A stretch of DNA of 64,000 bases from Tenacibaculum sp. MAR_2009_124 (GTDB taxonomy: Bacteria; Bacteroidota; Bacteroidia; Flavobacteriales; Flavobacteriaceae). A program made the position numbers and the translations under genes. Position 1 is the first letter of the stretch. Each line of letters starts with the position of its first letter. This document shows, piece after piece, positions 9,438-24,400 of this stretch. Under the pieces are notes generated by a model. It saw only the letters and a list, made by a program, of their open reading frames with translations, searched no databases and was not told the origin of the DNA. The stretch lies in contig NZ_FNSF01000007.1 of assembly GCF_900105455.1 (NCBI RefSeq), positions 656,820-720,819 on the forward strand, written 5' to 3'.

Positions 9438-9481
9438 AATTAAATAGAAAGTACTAGTTAATAAACTTTTTTCCCCTTATC

Positions 9482-12400
9482 ATGAAAAGACTTATACTTA
9501 CCCTCATTCTAATGCTATCTAGCATTGTGTTTACAGCACAAGAAAAAATAGTGTCAGAAAGTATTAGAGCTGAAAAGAATCTTAGTTTGTCTGATGTTGC
9601 CTTTAGAGAGCGCTATAACGGTGTTGCCAGAGGAAATATTACTTCGATAGCAAACAATATTCTTAATAGGCCTCCAACATCGGATCCCTATGATGCGAAT
9701 GGATACAACAATAGTTTTAACCTTGGTTATATTGATGTAGATAGCGACGCAAGTACGTTTTCTTCCTCCAGTGCAACCTTAAGCCTTCCAACTTGTTCGA
9801 ATGTAGTGTATGCTGGATTGTATTGGGCTGGAATATATCCTTATGATAACTGGTCAGAAGAAAGTGCAGGTATCAATACTAGAGATAGTGATTTTAACGA
9901 AATCAAGTTCAAATTACCAGGAGGAAATTATATTGATTTAGTAGCAGATAAATTAGATCCAAATGAATTAATTTATGATAATGGAGCGGCTGATGAGATG
10001 CCTTATGTTTGTTATAAAGATGTAACTAGTTTAGTAGCAGGTCTATCGAATCCAAATGGAGATTATTTTGCGGCGAATATAAAAGCAACACTTGGTACCG
10101 ATAATTTTGGAGGGGGACTAGGATCTTCGGCAGGATGGAACTTAGTGATAGTCTATGAGAATGAAAATGAATCGAGTAAAAAGTTTTATGTTTTCGACGG
10201 ATTTTCTACAATTCGTAGAGCAGATAATCCATCGGTTGATGTAACTGTTACAGGATTTCAAACGATACCAGTGGGGCCAGTAAGAGCCACTCTTTTGGTT
10301 TCAGCACTGGAGGGAGATAGTCCTATTGTTGGTGATAGCTTTCAGATATTGAATCCGTTTGGATCGTATTCCACAATTACTACAGGAAGTAATAACCCTA
10401 CCAATAACTTTTTTAATAGTTCTATTACCGCGTACAATAATTATCAAACAAATCGAAACCCTGATAGTGAAAATACATTGGGTTATGATGCAGATATTTT
10501 CGCTTTAAATAATCCGAATAATAGCATTCTCCGAAATAATCAAACGAGTGCTACTCTACGTTTTACTACCGCGGGAGATTCGTATTATCCATTTTTATTG
10601 GGAATGGCTGTTGAAATAATTGAACCAAAGGTTCAGTTAGTGAAAACCGTAGATGACGGAGCAGGAAACGATATTGCTGGACAAACTTTAGCTTTAGGAG
10701 CGGAATTATGGTATAACGTTAGTTTTCAAAATGTAGGTACAGATAATGCAACAGATACTCAAATCGTTGATGTTTTACCTAAAAATGTTGATTTAATTGA
10801 AGCCGATTTAATTCTTCCAGCGGGAATAACATCCTATAATTATGATCCACCTTCGGCGGCTAATTCGTTCAGAGGGGTTTTAACCATTGATGTACCAGAT
10901 AGCATGGTTACAGAGGGTGGTGCAGCGTATGATATTAGATTTAAAGTACAAGTAGTTTCTTCTTGTAATGATTTAAGAGATGTATGTTCTAATATTGTAG
11001 AGAATCAGGCATTTGCTAATTATAGTAGTGATTTAGGAGGAACACCAAGAGTTGAAAACGAACCAAGTGTTGCAGGTTTAGATGCTTGTAATTTCGGTAT
11101 TGATGGGTCTACTAACTTTTTAGCTGATACCTCAGGATGTACTTATGAAAGAGATGAAGTACTTTGTGGTCCAACACTTTTACTATCAGCAGGTGCTGGA
11201 TTTATATCTTATGAATGGCGAGATTCAAGTAATACAATAATAGGTACTGATCAAACAGTAACAGTGAGTGCAGTTGGAACTTATACAGTAAGTAAAGTGG
11301 CACCCGTGGGCTGTATAAGCACGACCGAAATTATTAATGTAATAGCTTATAATACAGAGACTAATCCGTTAATTCCTTTTGCCGATATTATGTACACAAC
11401 CTGTGTAAATAATACTGATTTGGCTGAAATTTATTTGTGTGGAGATAGTAGTACTCGAACCATAAATTTACCTTTCGATTCTTCTACAGGAACAACAGTA
11501 ACATGGCAAAAACTTGACGAAACTTCTTGTCCTGATCAAACAGCAGTAGGGTGTGCAAATATTGATACAAGTTGTACTTGGAATACGATTAGTACGAACA
11601 TGTCCCTAGATGTTTCGGATTCAGGTGAGTATAGGGTAGAAGTTCTTTATGATGGAAGGTGTCCGACAACATATTATTTTAATGTTTTCAAGGCGGCTTT
11701 AAATCCTACGATTGTAAAAGAAGATATGATTTGTGGCAATGATGGGCAAATTACAGTCAATGGAGTGCCGGCAGGATATCAATATAGTTTAAGTGGACCA
11801 AGTGGTTATTTTGTTGATTTTCAAGCGTCAAATACATTTACGGTTTCGAATCCAGGAGATTATGATTTACAAATTAGAATTTCAAATGCGTCAGCAGCTT
11901 CTTGTTCATATGATTTTGGACCTATCAATATTTTAAATAGAGAAATTGATTTAGATATAACGCCTACACATATTGTTTGTTCTGGAGATACTGGAAGTAT
12001 TCGTGTTCAGGTGAATAATGTTCCTGGCGATTATACATATACATTATTACAAGGAGGTTCAACTGTTGGTAATGAAGGACCTACCGCTAATAATGATTTT
12101 ACTTTTAATGTTAGCACTGGTGGAAACTATCAAGTAAGAGTTACAACAGCAGATTGTACAATTACAGAAGACATTACTATAAATCAAGTTGCAGATTTAA
12201 CATTAACAGCAGCAATCATCAAAAATATTTCATGTTTAAACGGTACTTCTGATGGAATTATTCAATTAAGCGGAACTGGAGGTACTCTAAATACTGGAGA
12301 TCAGTATACTTTTGCCGTTTGGACGAACCAAGGAACGGATTTATATACTTCGATATCAGATATTCCACCATCGGAATTTTTTACAGATTTCACTTATTCG

Positions 12401-15400
12401 GTTGCTGATGGAGATGAAGGTGTATATAGATTCGTAATACTCGATAGTAATAACTGTTTTAGTATATCTAATGAAGTAGAAGTTACTGTAGAACCACCTT
12501 TAGCATTTGATTTAAATGTAGATTCGATTTCATGTCCAGGAGATAGTGATGGAATTATTTCTGTTTCCGTTAATGGTAGTAGTCAAGGATATTTGGTTGA
12601 ATACAATATTGATTCAGGTTCAGGACCAGGTGCGTGGAATACTACTGGAAACTTTTCAGGTTTAGCTGTTGGCACTTATACAATTAATATTAGAGCTTCA
12701 AAGCCTAATTATCAGTGTTTCGATACAGTGAATGCTGAAATTGAAGATAAGACTCCTATTTCGAGTTCAGCTATGTTAACTCAGGAGTATACTTGTGCTC
12801 AACAGGGTATAATTACTTTTGAACAAGCTACAGGAGGAGCTCCATGTTCGAATGAAGTCTTGGATTTGGGTATTTTTGATGGATTAACAGCAGGGACAGG
12901 TGGAGTAGCGGCTACAAACACCCAACCGTTACCTGGAGGAGTTAATGGAGAAAATGTAACTCTTACTCTCATACATAATGGTAGCAGTGGAAGCATTACA
13001 GCTGTAGAATCTGGTGGAACATTCAGTCCTAGAGACCCTTCTGGAGACGGAAGTATTGTGCAAATTGGTACTTTAAATGTGGATAATACACAAGAAAGTA
13101 TTGTTCAATTTGATTTTGATAAAGAGGTTAATAATATGACCTTTGTTATTACTGATATTGATGGCGGAAACTTGTCATCTCCTGAAGAAACGGTTATTGA
13201 AGGGTTTAGTTCAGGTATAGCGGTAGCTAATCCTACAATGACTTTGGTTAACAATGGACCAACACCGAATCAGAATGGTACTATTTTTAACGGAGGAGGG
13301 GCAAATTCGACGAATGTTGTAAGAATTAGTTTTAATGAACCAATTGATAGGTTGAGAATTAAAGCGAGAGGAACACAATCGACGGCTGTTTCATTAACGC
13401 AATCTATTTTTAATTTAGAGTATGCTATTTGTTATGCAGTTGATGCTTTGGGTAACTCGAATTACTCTTATGGTATCAATGGTGTTTATTCAGATAATCT
13501 GATTAAAGATGGCTTAACGGAAGGAACGTATACATTAACAGTTAGAGATGAGAATAACTGTTTACTAACATTACCTAGTATCACTATCCCCCCTTTAGAA
13601 GTTTTAGATGATAACTTTACTTTTAATGTCGATTATAACTGTGATGGTACAGGGAATGTTACAATATTACCAAACCAATTTGATTATAGTTATGCAATAA
13701 ATGGTGGAACTCCTCAAGATTCTAACGTATTTACCAATGTACCCGTGGGTAATCATCCTGTAACTGTTACAAAAATTGATGGTGTTGATGACCCTAGTGG
13801 TTTAACATGCGCTAATTCTAGAGTCGTTTGGGATTCTACAAGTGGATCAGGGACTATTGTAATTAATGGTGTTAATGTAAATTATCAAACATCATTATCA
13901 GGTCCAGGTTTTTTCTCAGGTTCGAGTGATGGTTCAGGTCATATAAACATGGGGAATCTAACAGGAAATTATTCTACTCCTACCGAATGGACTATTACCT
14001 TCGATAAAGAGATTAGTTTGGAAATGTTTTCAAAAAATTACTCTGTATGGAGTTATTGGTTCGATAGTGGAGAGAATTTTGTGATTTCTTCACCTGGAGA
14101 AACATTTACGGTTGATAATCCTGATAATTCTTTGAATGTAGCTGCAGGAGAATATAATGATACATTGTCATTTAGACCTTCTACAGCAGAAACTAACAAC
14201 AACAGACAATGGTCTATTAAAAGTTCACCTCTAAATACTTTTACAATATCTTATGTAAATGTTAATAGAAATGCAACCGCATTTAGTTTAGCAGCGAACT
14301 GTGTTCTTAAACAACCTAGTGCTTGTACAGAAGATTTCAATGTAACGGTATTACCCAATAATGAATTTACTGGAACCATAACAGGATCAACTGATAGTAG
14401 ATGTTTTAATGCAAATAATGGTACAGTTACAATTTCAGCTTCTAATTTTACTGGAGGCGATTATGAATATTCAGTTAACGGAGGTGCGGATTGGTTAGTT
14501 GCGATAGACAATCCTTTCAGAATCGTTGGAGTTGCAGCTGGAACTCATGATATTTTAATAAGAGAGGTAACAAATGGAGTTACTTGTGAAATAGATTTAG
14601 GACAAGTAACAATTTCGGAACCACCACAAATGAATGTAACGGCTGATGTTACTGATACCGTGAGTTGTATCGGAATTGGAGCAACGATTACGGTAACAGC
14701 TTCTGGAGGAGTACCTCCTTATACATTTAGTTTAGACGGTGTTAACTGGCAAGTTTCAAATGTGTTTACAGATGTTGCAGAAGGAACTTATACAATTCAA
14801 ATTAGAGATAGTCAAAACTGTGATGAATGTGGATGTACTTCCGATCCGTTTGTAAATGGAAGTTTTGAAGAGCCTATTCGAACATATACCGGTTGGAGTT
14901 TAGTACATGAGAATAACGTACCAGGTTGGGATACAACAGCTTCGGATAATAATATTGAAATTTGGCACAATAATTTTCAAGGAGTTCCAGCTTCTGAAGG
15001 AAATAATTTTGCAGAATTAAATGCCAATGCCGTTTCTACTTTATACCAAGAATATTGTACACAGCCAGGTGATGTAATCTCATGGTCACTTGATCATAGA
15101 GGTCGTTTAGGAACTGATGTTGCTCAAGTAAGAATTGGAGGAGATTTAGGAACAGCACCCGTTCAAGAAACCATGTCTGATGGAAATACTGCTTGGGGTA
15201 GTTACTCAGGAACATATACTGTACCAGTTGGGCAGCCAACAACGATAATAGCTTTTGAAGCAGTTTCAACGACAGGAGGAAATCCAACGGTTGGTAATTT
15301 TATCGATAATGTTGATATTGTAATTAACAAAGTAACTTGTACTCCTGTAACGGTGGTATTAGATCCACCTCAAACTATTGAATTTACGGCGACGCCAACG

Positions 15401-18400
15401 GCTTGTTATTCTGGAAGTAATGATGGTGAAATTGCCATCAATGTTACACAAGGAAATGAAGAGTATCAATTCATATTAAATGGAGGGTCGCCTCAAACGC
15501 CAACGCCATCTACCGCTACTAATTATACGTTTAGTGGGTTAGGTGCTGGAACTTATACTGTTGATATTGTTGATGGTGCAGGATGTACAGCTACCCAACA
15601 AACTGTAACGATAAATGATCAGTTAACAGCAACAGCGGCTACTACAAATATTACATGTAATGATGGTAATTTAACTATTACTGCTAACGGTGGTGATGGT
15701 AATTATCAGTATGCATTCATTACTACTGGAAGTGGTGATACTCCAACATATGTAGGAACAAGCTCCTTCACAATAACAGCTTCAGGAGACTACGATTTCT
15801 TTGTTCAAGATGGATCTGGTTGTAGTTATACATCAACTGTCAATGTTGGTCAAACAACAAGTCCAACATTTACTACAGATGTAAATCAACCGGCATGTAA
15901 TGGTCATACTGGAAGTATTGACATCACAATTTCTAATGGAGTAGCGCCATATACAATTGCGTTTACAGATAACACAACTTCTACAACAACGACATCTACG
16001 CAATCAGATACTACAATATTATTTGATTCATTAGCCTCTGGTACTTATACAGTCCAAGTAACTGACGCAAACGGTTGTACACAAACACCCGTAGATGTAG
16101 TAGTTGATACATTAACATCTGTAGCAAGTACAGCAAGTATAACTCAAGATTATACATGTACTATGCTAGGCCAAATTACTTTTACAGCGGCAACAGGAGG
16201 TTCTGGCCCATATACTTACGGAGTCAATGGAGTTTATAATACAGATTTAGTTTATAATAACTTAACAGAAGGAACGTATACGTTAACAGTACAAGATAAT
16301 AACGCGTGTATTTCTTCTGTTGGAAGTTTAACTATAGATGCAGTTCCAGTTATTCCTGATTTCACAAATGATGTTACTTACAATTGTGATGGAGATGGTA
16401 ATATAACAATGACTCCACCAGCAACTCCAGTGTTAACCTATAATTATAGTTTAAACGGAGGGACGGCTGGACCTACAAATACATTTGAAAATTTAGTAGC
16501 AGGAACATATACTATTACGGTTACTTCTGATAGAGCATGTTCGCGTGACTTTGTAGTAACTGTAGATGCAAACCAAGAATTTAGAGGGAGTATTTTAGGA
16601 AGTGTAGGTAACTATTGTAATTCTTTAGGAAATGGGCAAATAACAATTTCGGCGGAAAATTATGCAGGTGATTATCAATATTCTATTGATGGTGGAACTA
16701 CATGGTTAACAGTTGCCGATAGTCCTTATACAATTTACGGTCTTGATAACGGAACATACGATGTTGTGATAAGAGAGTTGACAGGGGCAATTGATTGTCA
16801 AGTAAACCTAGGACAGGTTACTATTGATGATCTTCCTGATCTTCAAATAACGGCTTCCGTAACACAACCAGCTTCATGTGAGGCAACAAATTCAGGAGCA
16901 ACAGTTACTGCTTCAGCTTCAGGAGGCTTACCTCCATATACATACAGTTTGGATGGAACTACTTGGCAAGCATCACCTGTATTTACGAATGTAGATCCAG
17001 CGGGTTCACCTTATGATGTGTATGTTCAGGATAGCAGAGACTGTAGTGAGTGTGATTGTTTAGGAGGAGCGCCTCCTAGTTCAAACCCACCTTGTAACCC
17101 TGGGTTATATCAAGTTATTAGTTTTGAGCTACGTGTAATTGACCCAGTAACAGGTGATAACGAATTTGTAGCAAGACCTACAGTAGATACGAATGCAATT
17201 TCAATACACCCAACGAATTACTATATATACGGTACAGTTCGTGGAACAAAAGAGTTGTTTAGAATGGGATATGATGGTGTTGCCACGGTTTTTGGAACTA
17301 TTACCCACGAAACATCAGGAACAATATTACCAATAGATCCAAATGTCTGTTTCTTTGATGAAACTGGTAATTATTTATGGTTACGTCAAGGAGGAAGTAC
17401 TTTTTATAGAGTGGATATTAATACAAGAAAATATACTACAGTTAGTTTCACAGGTGGAGGCACAGCAGCAGATATGGTGTTCATTTCAGGGAAAGGGTAT
17501 GGTATACAAAACCAAACACTCTATATCGCTGATATGTCCACAAATCCTGTTTCGATTACTAACAAAACAGTTACAGGCGGTCTTCCTAACGGGTCTTATG
17601 GTAGTATGTTTACCGTGAAAAATGGAGATTTATATGCTTTCAGTAATACTACTGGACAAATTTTTAGAATAGATAACTTTACAGGAGCTAGCCCTAATGC
17701 GGTCTTTGTGGATCAAGGTACACCTTCTGGTTTTAATGATGGAGCTTCTTGCCCAGAGGCATGTTTACCAGTTCAGTTCGTTTGTGTTTCTCAAGAATCA
17801 ATAGAGATAACGGTAGATCCACCAGCAGAAGTAATTCATACAGCTACTCCAACAACATGTTTTAATGGAAGTAATGGAGAGATAGTTGTTAACGTTACTC
17901 AAGGTGTTCAAGATTACTTATTTAGAATAGATGGAGGACCATGGATTGCGCCAACTCCCGCGAATGCAACAACGCATACCTTTACAGGATTGAATGGAGG
18001 GACGTATGATATTGAAGTTCAAGATGCTTTAGGTTGTATTTCAACATTAACATCTCATACGATAAACAATCAACTAACGGCAACAGCATCAACGGCAAAT
18101 GTTACTTGTAATGATGGAAGTTTAACAATTACTGCAGCAGGCGGAGATGGAACTTATGGATATGCGGTTGTAGATAATGGAGACCCAGCACCTACATCAT
18201 ATGTTGGAACGAATTCCTTTGCAATAACAACATCAGGCGATTATGATTTCTATGTAGAGGATGGATCAGGCTGTACGTATATGTCAACGATTAATGTTGG
18301 TCAAACAGCAAATCCAAGTTTTACAACCGATTTAAATCAACCAGCATGTAATGGAGATACAGGAAGTGTTAACACCACAATATCAGATGGTGTTGCTCCT

Positions 18401-21400
18401 TATACGATTGCTTTTACCGATAATACTACTTCTACCACAACGACAACCACACAGGCGGGAAGTACCTTATTACATGATACATTAAATCCTGGAACTTATA
18501 CAATTCAAGTAACGGATGCTAATGGATGTTCTCAAACACCAGTGGATGTTACTATCAATGCATTAACTACGGTTGCAAGTACGGCTAGTATAACAAAGGA
18601 TTATACATGTGATACTTTTGGAGAAATATCGTTTACTCCAGGTAGTGGAGGTACTCCACCTTACTTATATGGATTAAATGATAATTACAGTTCTGATTCC
18701 ATTTTTACGAATTTAACCGAGGGTACTTATCAAGCTTCAATCAAAGATGCTAATGGTTGTACGGTAATGTTGGAAAATCTAGTAATTGATCCGCTAGATC
18801 TATTACCAAATCTCGGGTATACAGTTGATTACAATTGTGATGGTACTGGTAATGTTACCATTAGCCCTACAAGTACGGATTATAGTTTTTCTTTAAATGG
18901 AGGAACTATCCAGGGGTCGAACGTTTTTACAGACTTACCTCTAGGGACACACACAATTACAGTGAATCAAAGAGAAGGTGTATGGCAACCTGATGGGGTT
19001 ATTTGTAATAGAAAGTCAGTTTGGAATTCAAACAGTTTAACAGGAGTTGTCGATATAGAGGGTGAAGAACTCAATTATACCATAACCTTAACAGGAGTTG
19101 GCTCCGTGTCATCACTAAATGCCAATTCAGGACACCTTATATTTTCAACACCCGGAGGGCCAGATAATACCTTTATCACAATATCATTTGACAAAGATGT
19201 CAGTTTAGAACTATCGAGTAAAACAATAACATCAGATTGGTTTGATTCAACGGATAGTTTTACCATTTACTCAGCTGGTGAGGATTTTACGGTTAACAAT
19301 CCTGATAATTCTATTTCGGTGGCATCAGGAGTGTATAATACTAATTTCTTTTTTAGACCTGTGGGAACTGGATCTAATGCAAATAAGGCATGGACGGTAA
19401 AAAGTACACCTTTACGTCAGTTTAGAATTGCCTATCAGAATTGGAATAGCAATACAGCTGCACTTAAACTATTAACCGAATGTTTACATGTTGATCCAAC
19501 AGCTTGTCCAAAAGATATTGATGTTACTATTTTACCCGATCAAGAATTTAGAGGCGAAATTTTTAACGTAGTCGATGCAGGATGTAATGGAGTAGATAGT
19601 GGTCAGTTATCGTTAAATGTGGAAAATTTTAATACATCGTTTGATTATAAAATAGGATCTCTTAGCTGGGTAGAAAATAATACCGTGAGCCCTGTAAACA
19701 TTAATACCATTCCAGTTGGAACGCACGATGTACTTATAAGAACGCTTTCCAATATAGCTGGAAAAGGTATAGCCACTCAAAGTACTACAGGTTTTGAAGG
19801 TGATGCCTCGAGAGCTATAGATGGTAATACCGATGGAGGGTATAGAAATGAAACAGTAACACATACAGCGGCAGGCGATATTAATCCATTTTGGGAATTA
19901 GATTTGTCTCCTCTAACTTCTGATAATATTCCGATAGAAAATATTGTTGTTTGGAATAGAACCGATTGTTGTGCGGGCAGACTAGATAATTTTATATTAG
20001 AATTATTTGATAATTCTGGTAGTTTAACCTATTCCTATACGCACACTGGAAGTGTTTCTACCAATGTAGACATACCTATTAATAATAACGGTTCAAGAAT
20101 TCGAATTCGTTTAGTAGGAACGAATAGATTCTTAAGTCTAGCAGAAGTAGAAGTTTTTTCTAAAGTTGTATGTCAAGATAATATAGGTTCAATTACGATT
20201 AATGAACCAACTGCGGTATCAGCAACAGCTGCAATCACTAAGCCAGTAACCTGTTCAAATCCAACAGGAGCAACAATAGAAGTAACAGGATCGGGAGGAA
20301 CACCAGGATATACTTATAGTTCAAATAATGGAACGAGTTTCCAAGCGAGTGCAACCTTTACAAGTTTAGCAGCTGGTACTTATGATATTATTGTAAGAGA
20401 TGCTAATAATTGTGATTCACCAGCGTTTAATTTAACAATTGATCCAGCTGAAACAATTGCATTTACAGCAGTACCAACTACATGTTTTAATGGAAGTAAT
20501 GGCGAGGTTGTAATCAATGTTACTCAAGGAAATGGAGAGTATCAATTTATTTTAAACGGAGGATCACCTCAAACACCAAGCCCAACATCGGCGACAACGT
20601 ACACATTTACTGGATTAAGTTCAGGAACGTATACTGTTGACATAGTAGATGGAGGAGGATGTACAGGAACGCAACAAACGGTTACTATAAATGATCAACT
20701 AACGGCAACAGCATCAACGGCAAATGTTACTTGTAATGATGGAAGTTTAACAATTACTGCAGCAGGCGGAGATGGAACTTATGGATATGCGGTTGTAGAT
20801 AATGGAGACCCAGCACCTACATCATATGTTGGAACGAATTCTTTCCCAATAACAGCATCAGGCGATTATGATTTCTATGTAGAGGATGGATCAGGCTGTA
20901 CGTATATGTCAACGATTAATGTTGGTCAAACAGCAAATCCAAGTTTTACAACCGATGTAAACCAACCAGCGTGTAATGGAGATACAGGAAGTGTTAACAT
21001 CACAATATCAGATGGTATTGCTCCTTATACAATTGCCTTTACCGATAATACAACTTCTACCACAACGACAACTACACAGACAGGAAGTAACTTATTACAT
21101 GATGCATTAAATCCTGGAACTTATACAATTCAAGTAACAGATGCTAATGGATGTTCTCAAACGCCAGTAGATTTTACTATCAATGCATTAACTACGGTTG
21201 CAAGTACGGCAAGTGTTACTCAAGACTATATTTGTGGTACTTTGGGGCAAATAACCTTTACAGGAGCCACAGGAGGAACCGCACCATATACTTATGGAGT
21301 CAATGGAGTTTATAATACGGATTTAGTATATGACAACTTAACAGAAGGAACCTATGTTTTAACAGTACAGGATAATAACGGATGTATTCAATCAGTGGGT

Positions 21401-24400
21401 AGTTTAACGATTGATCCATTACCAGTAATACCTGACTTTACCAATAGTGTTACCTATAACTGTGATGGTAGTGGTAATGTTACCTTAATAGCGCCAGCAA
21501 CACCAGTGTTAACCTATACTTATAGTATTGATGGAGGTACAAATATAAATGGGACAGGAAATGTATTCAATGATTTAGCAGTAGGTACTCATACAATTAC
21601 AGTTCTGTCACCACGAGCGTGTAACAGAGATTTTGTAGTAACAGTTGCTGCAAATGAGGAATTTGGAGGAAGTATAGTTTCGAGTACAGATGTTTTATGT
21701 AACGGAGCTACTGATGGAACTATCACCATAGAGGCTGTTAATTTCACAGGTTCTTATGAGTATAGTACAGACGGAGGTACTACATGGGTTTCAACAAGTA
21801 ATGGAACACAAACCATTACAGGATTAGATAATATAACGTATACTATTGAGATTCGTCCAGATTCTAGTTCACTAGCAGTTTGTACAGTAGTATTACCAGC
21901 GGTTACATTAAATGAACCAACTGCGGTATCAGCAACAGCTGCAATCACTAAGCCAGTAACCTGTTCGAGTCCTACAGGAGCAACAATAGAAGTAACAGGA
22001 TCGGGAGGAACACCAGGATATACGTATAGTTCAAATAATGGGACGAGTTTCCAAGCGAGTGCAACTTTTACAAGTTTAGCAGCTGGTACTTATGATATTA
22101 TTGTAAGAGATGCTAATAATTGTGATTCACCAGCGTTTAATTTAACAATTGATCCAGCTGAAACAATTGCATTTACAGCAGTACCAACTACATGTTTTAA
22201 TGGAAGTAATGGCGAAGTTGTAATCAATGTTACTCAAGGAAATGGAGAGTATCAATTTATTTTAAACGGAGGATCACCTCAAACACCGAGTCCAACATCG
22301 GCGACAACGTACACATTTACTGGATTAAGTTCAGGAACGTATACTGTTGACATAGTAGATGGAGGAGGATGTACAGGAACGCAACAAACGGTTATTATAA
22401 ATGATCAACTAACGGCAACAGCATCAACGGCAAATGTTACTTGTAATGCTGGAAGTTTAACAATTACTGCAGCAGGCGGAGATGGAACTTATGGATATGC
22501 GGTTGTAGATAATGGAGACCCAGCACCTACATCATATGTTGGAACGAATTCTTTCCCAATAACAACATCAGGCGATTATGATTTCTATGTAGAGGATGGA
22601 TCAGGCTGTACGTATATGTCAACGATTAATGTTGGTCAAACAGCAAATCCAAGTTTTACAACCGATGTAAATCAACCAGCATGTAATGGAGATACGGGAA
22701 GCATAAATATTACAATTTCGGATGGAGTAGCACCATATACAATAGATTTCACAAATAATACAACTTCTACTACAACGACAACTACACAGTCTGGAAGTAC
22801 CTTATTACATGATACATTAGCACCAGGAACTTATACAATTCAAGTAACAGATTCTAATGGTTGTTCACAAACACCAATAGACATTGCTATAAATACGTTA
22901 ACTACCGTTGCTAGTACAGCGAGTATCACTCAAGATTATACTTGTAGTACTTTAGGACAAATAACCTTTACTGTTGCAACAGGAGGAACAGCTCCTTATA
23001 CTTATGGAGTAAATGGCGTTTATAATACAGATTTAGTTTATGATAATTTAACGGAAGGTACTTATGCCTTAACGGTTCAAGATAATAATGGATGTATCCA
23101 GTCAGTTGGAAGCTTAACAATAGATCCATTACCAGTAATACCTGACTTTACCAATAGTGTTACCTATAACTGTGATGGTTCGGGTAATGTAACATTAACG
23201 GCACCAGCGACTCCTGTCCTAACATATATGTATAGTTTGGATGGAGGAACAGCTCAAGCAAGTAATGTGTTTAGCGATGTTGCGGTAGGATCTCATACAA
23301 TCACAGTTAGTTCACCAAGAGCATGTGATAGAGATTTTGTTATTTCGGTAGATGCAAATGAGGAATTTGGAGGAAGTATAGTTTCGAGTACAGATGTTTT
23401 ATGTAACGGAGCTACTGATGGAACTATCACCATAGAGGCTGTTAATTTCACAGGTTCTTATGAGTATAGTACAGACGGAGGTACTACATGGGTTTCAACA
23501 AGTAATGGAACACAAACCATTACAGGATTAGATAATATAACGTATACTATTGAGATTCGTCCAGATTCTAGTTCACTAGCAGTTTGTACAGTAGTATTAC
23601 CAGCGGTTACATTAAATGAACCAACTGCGGTATCAGCAACAGCTGCAATCACTAAGCCAGTAACCTGTTCGAGTCCTACAGGAGCAACAATAGAAGTAAC
23701 AGGATCGGGAGGAACACCAGGATATACGTATAGTTCAAATAATGGGACGAGTTTCCAAGCGAGTGCAACCTTTACAAGTTTAGCAGCTGGTACTTATGAT
23801 ATTATTGTAAGAGATGCTAATAATTGTGATTCACCAGCGTTTAATTTAACAATTGATCCAGCTGAAACAATTGCATTTACAGCAGTACCAACTACATGTT
23901 TTAATGGAAGTAATGGCGAGGTTGTAATCAATGTTACTCAAGGAAATGGAGAGTATCAATTTATTTTAAACGGAGGATCACCTCAAACACCAAGTCCAAC
24001 ATCGGCGACAACGTACACATTTACTGGATTAAGTTCAGGAACGTATACTGTTGACATAGTAGATGGAGGAGGATGCTCAGGAACGCAACAAACGGTTACT
24101 ATAAATGATGAGCTAACGGCGACAGCGATACCAACAAATGCAAGTTGTTCGAATGGTGAAATTGATGTTACAGCTCTAGGAGGAGATGGTAACTATGTGT
24201 ACTCTGTAGTTGCTGCCAATGCAGCAGTTCCAGCGGATGGAACTTTTAATAATACGAATCCAATTTCTCAACCAGCAGGTACATATGATGTTTATATTAG
24301 AGATCAAAATGGAGCGGTTGGATACTGTCAATTCTTAATTGAGGATGTTGTTATTAATGGAATAGTAAATGTTGATATTGCAGCAACGGCAAACCAGCCT

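Noticed and set aside
21754..23652. Identical 64-codon minus-strand ORFs at 21754 and 23458, and again at 27816, 29712 and 31607
   Set aside because: They are shadows of the sprB long repeats; they were useful only to measure the unit lengths.
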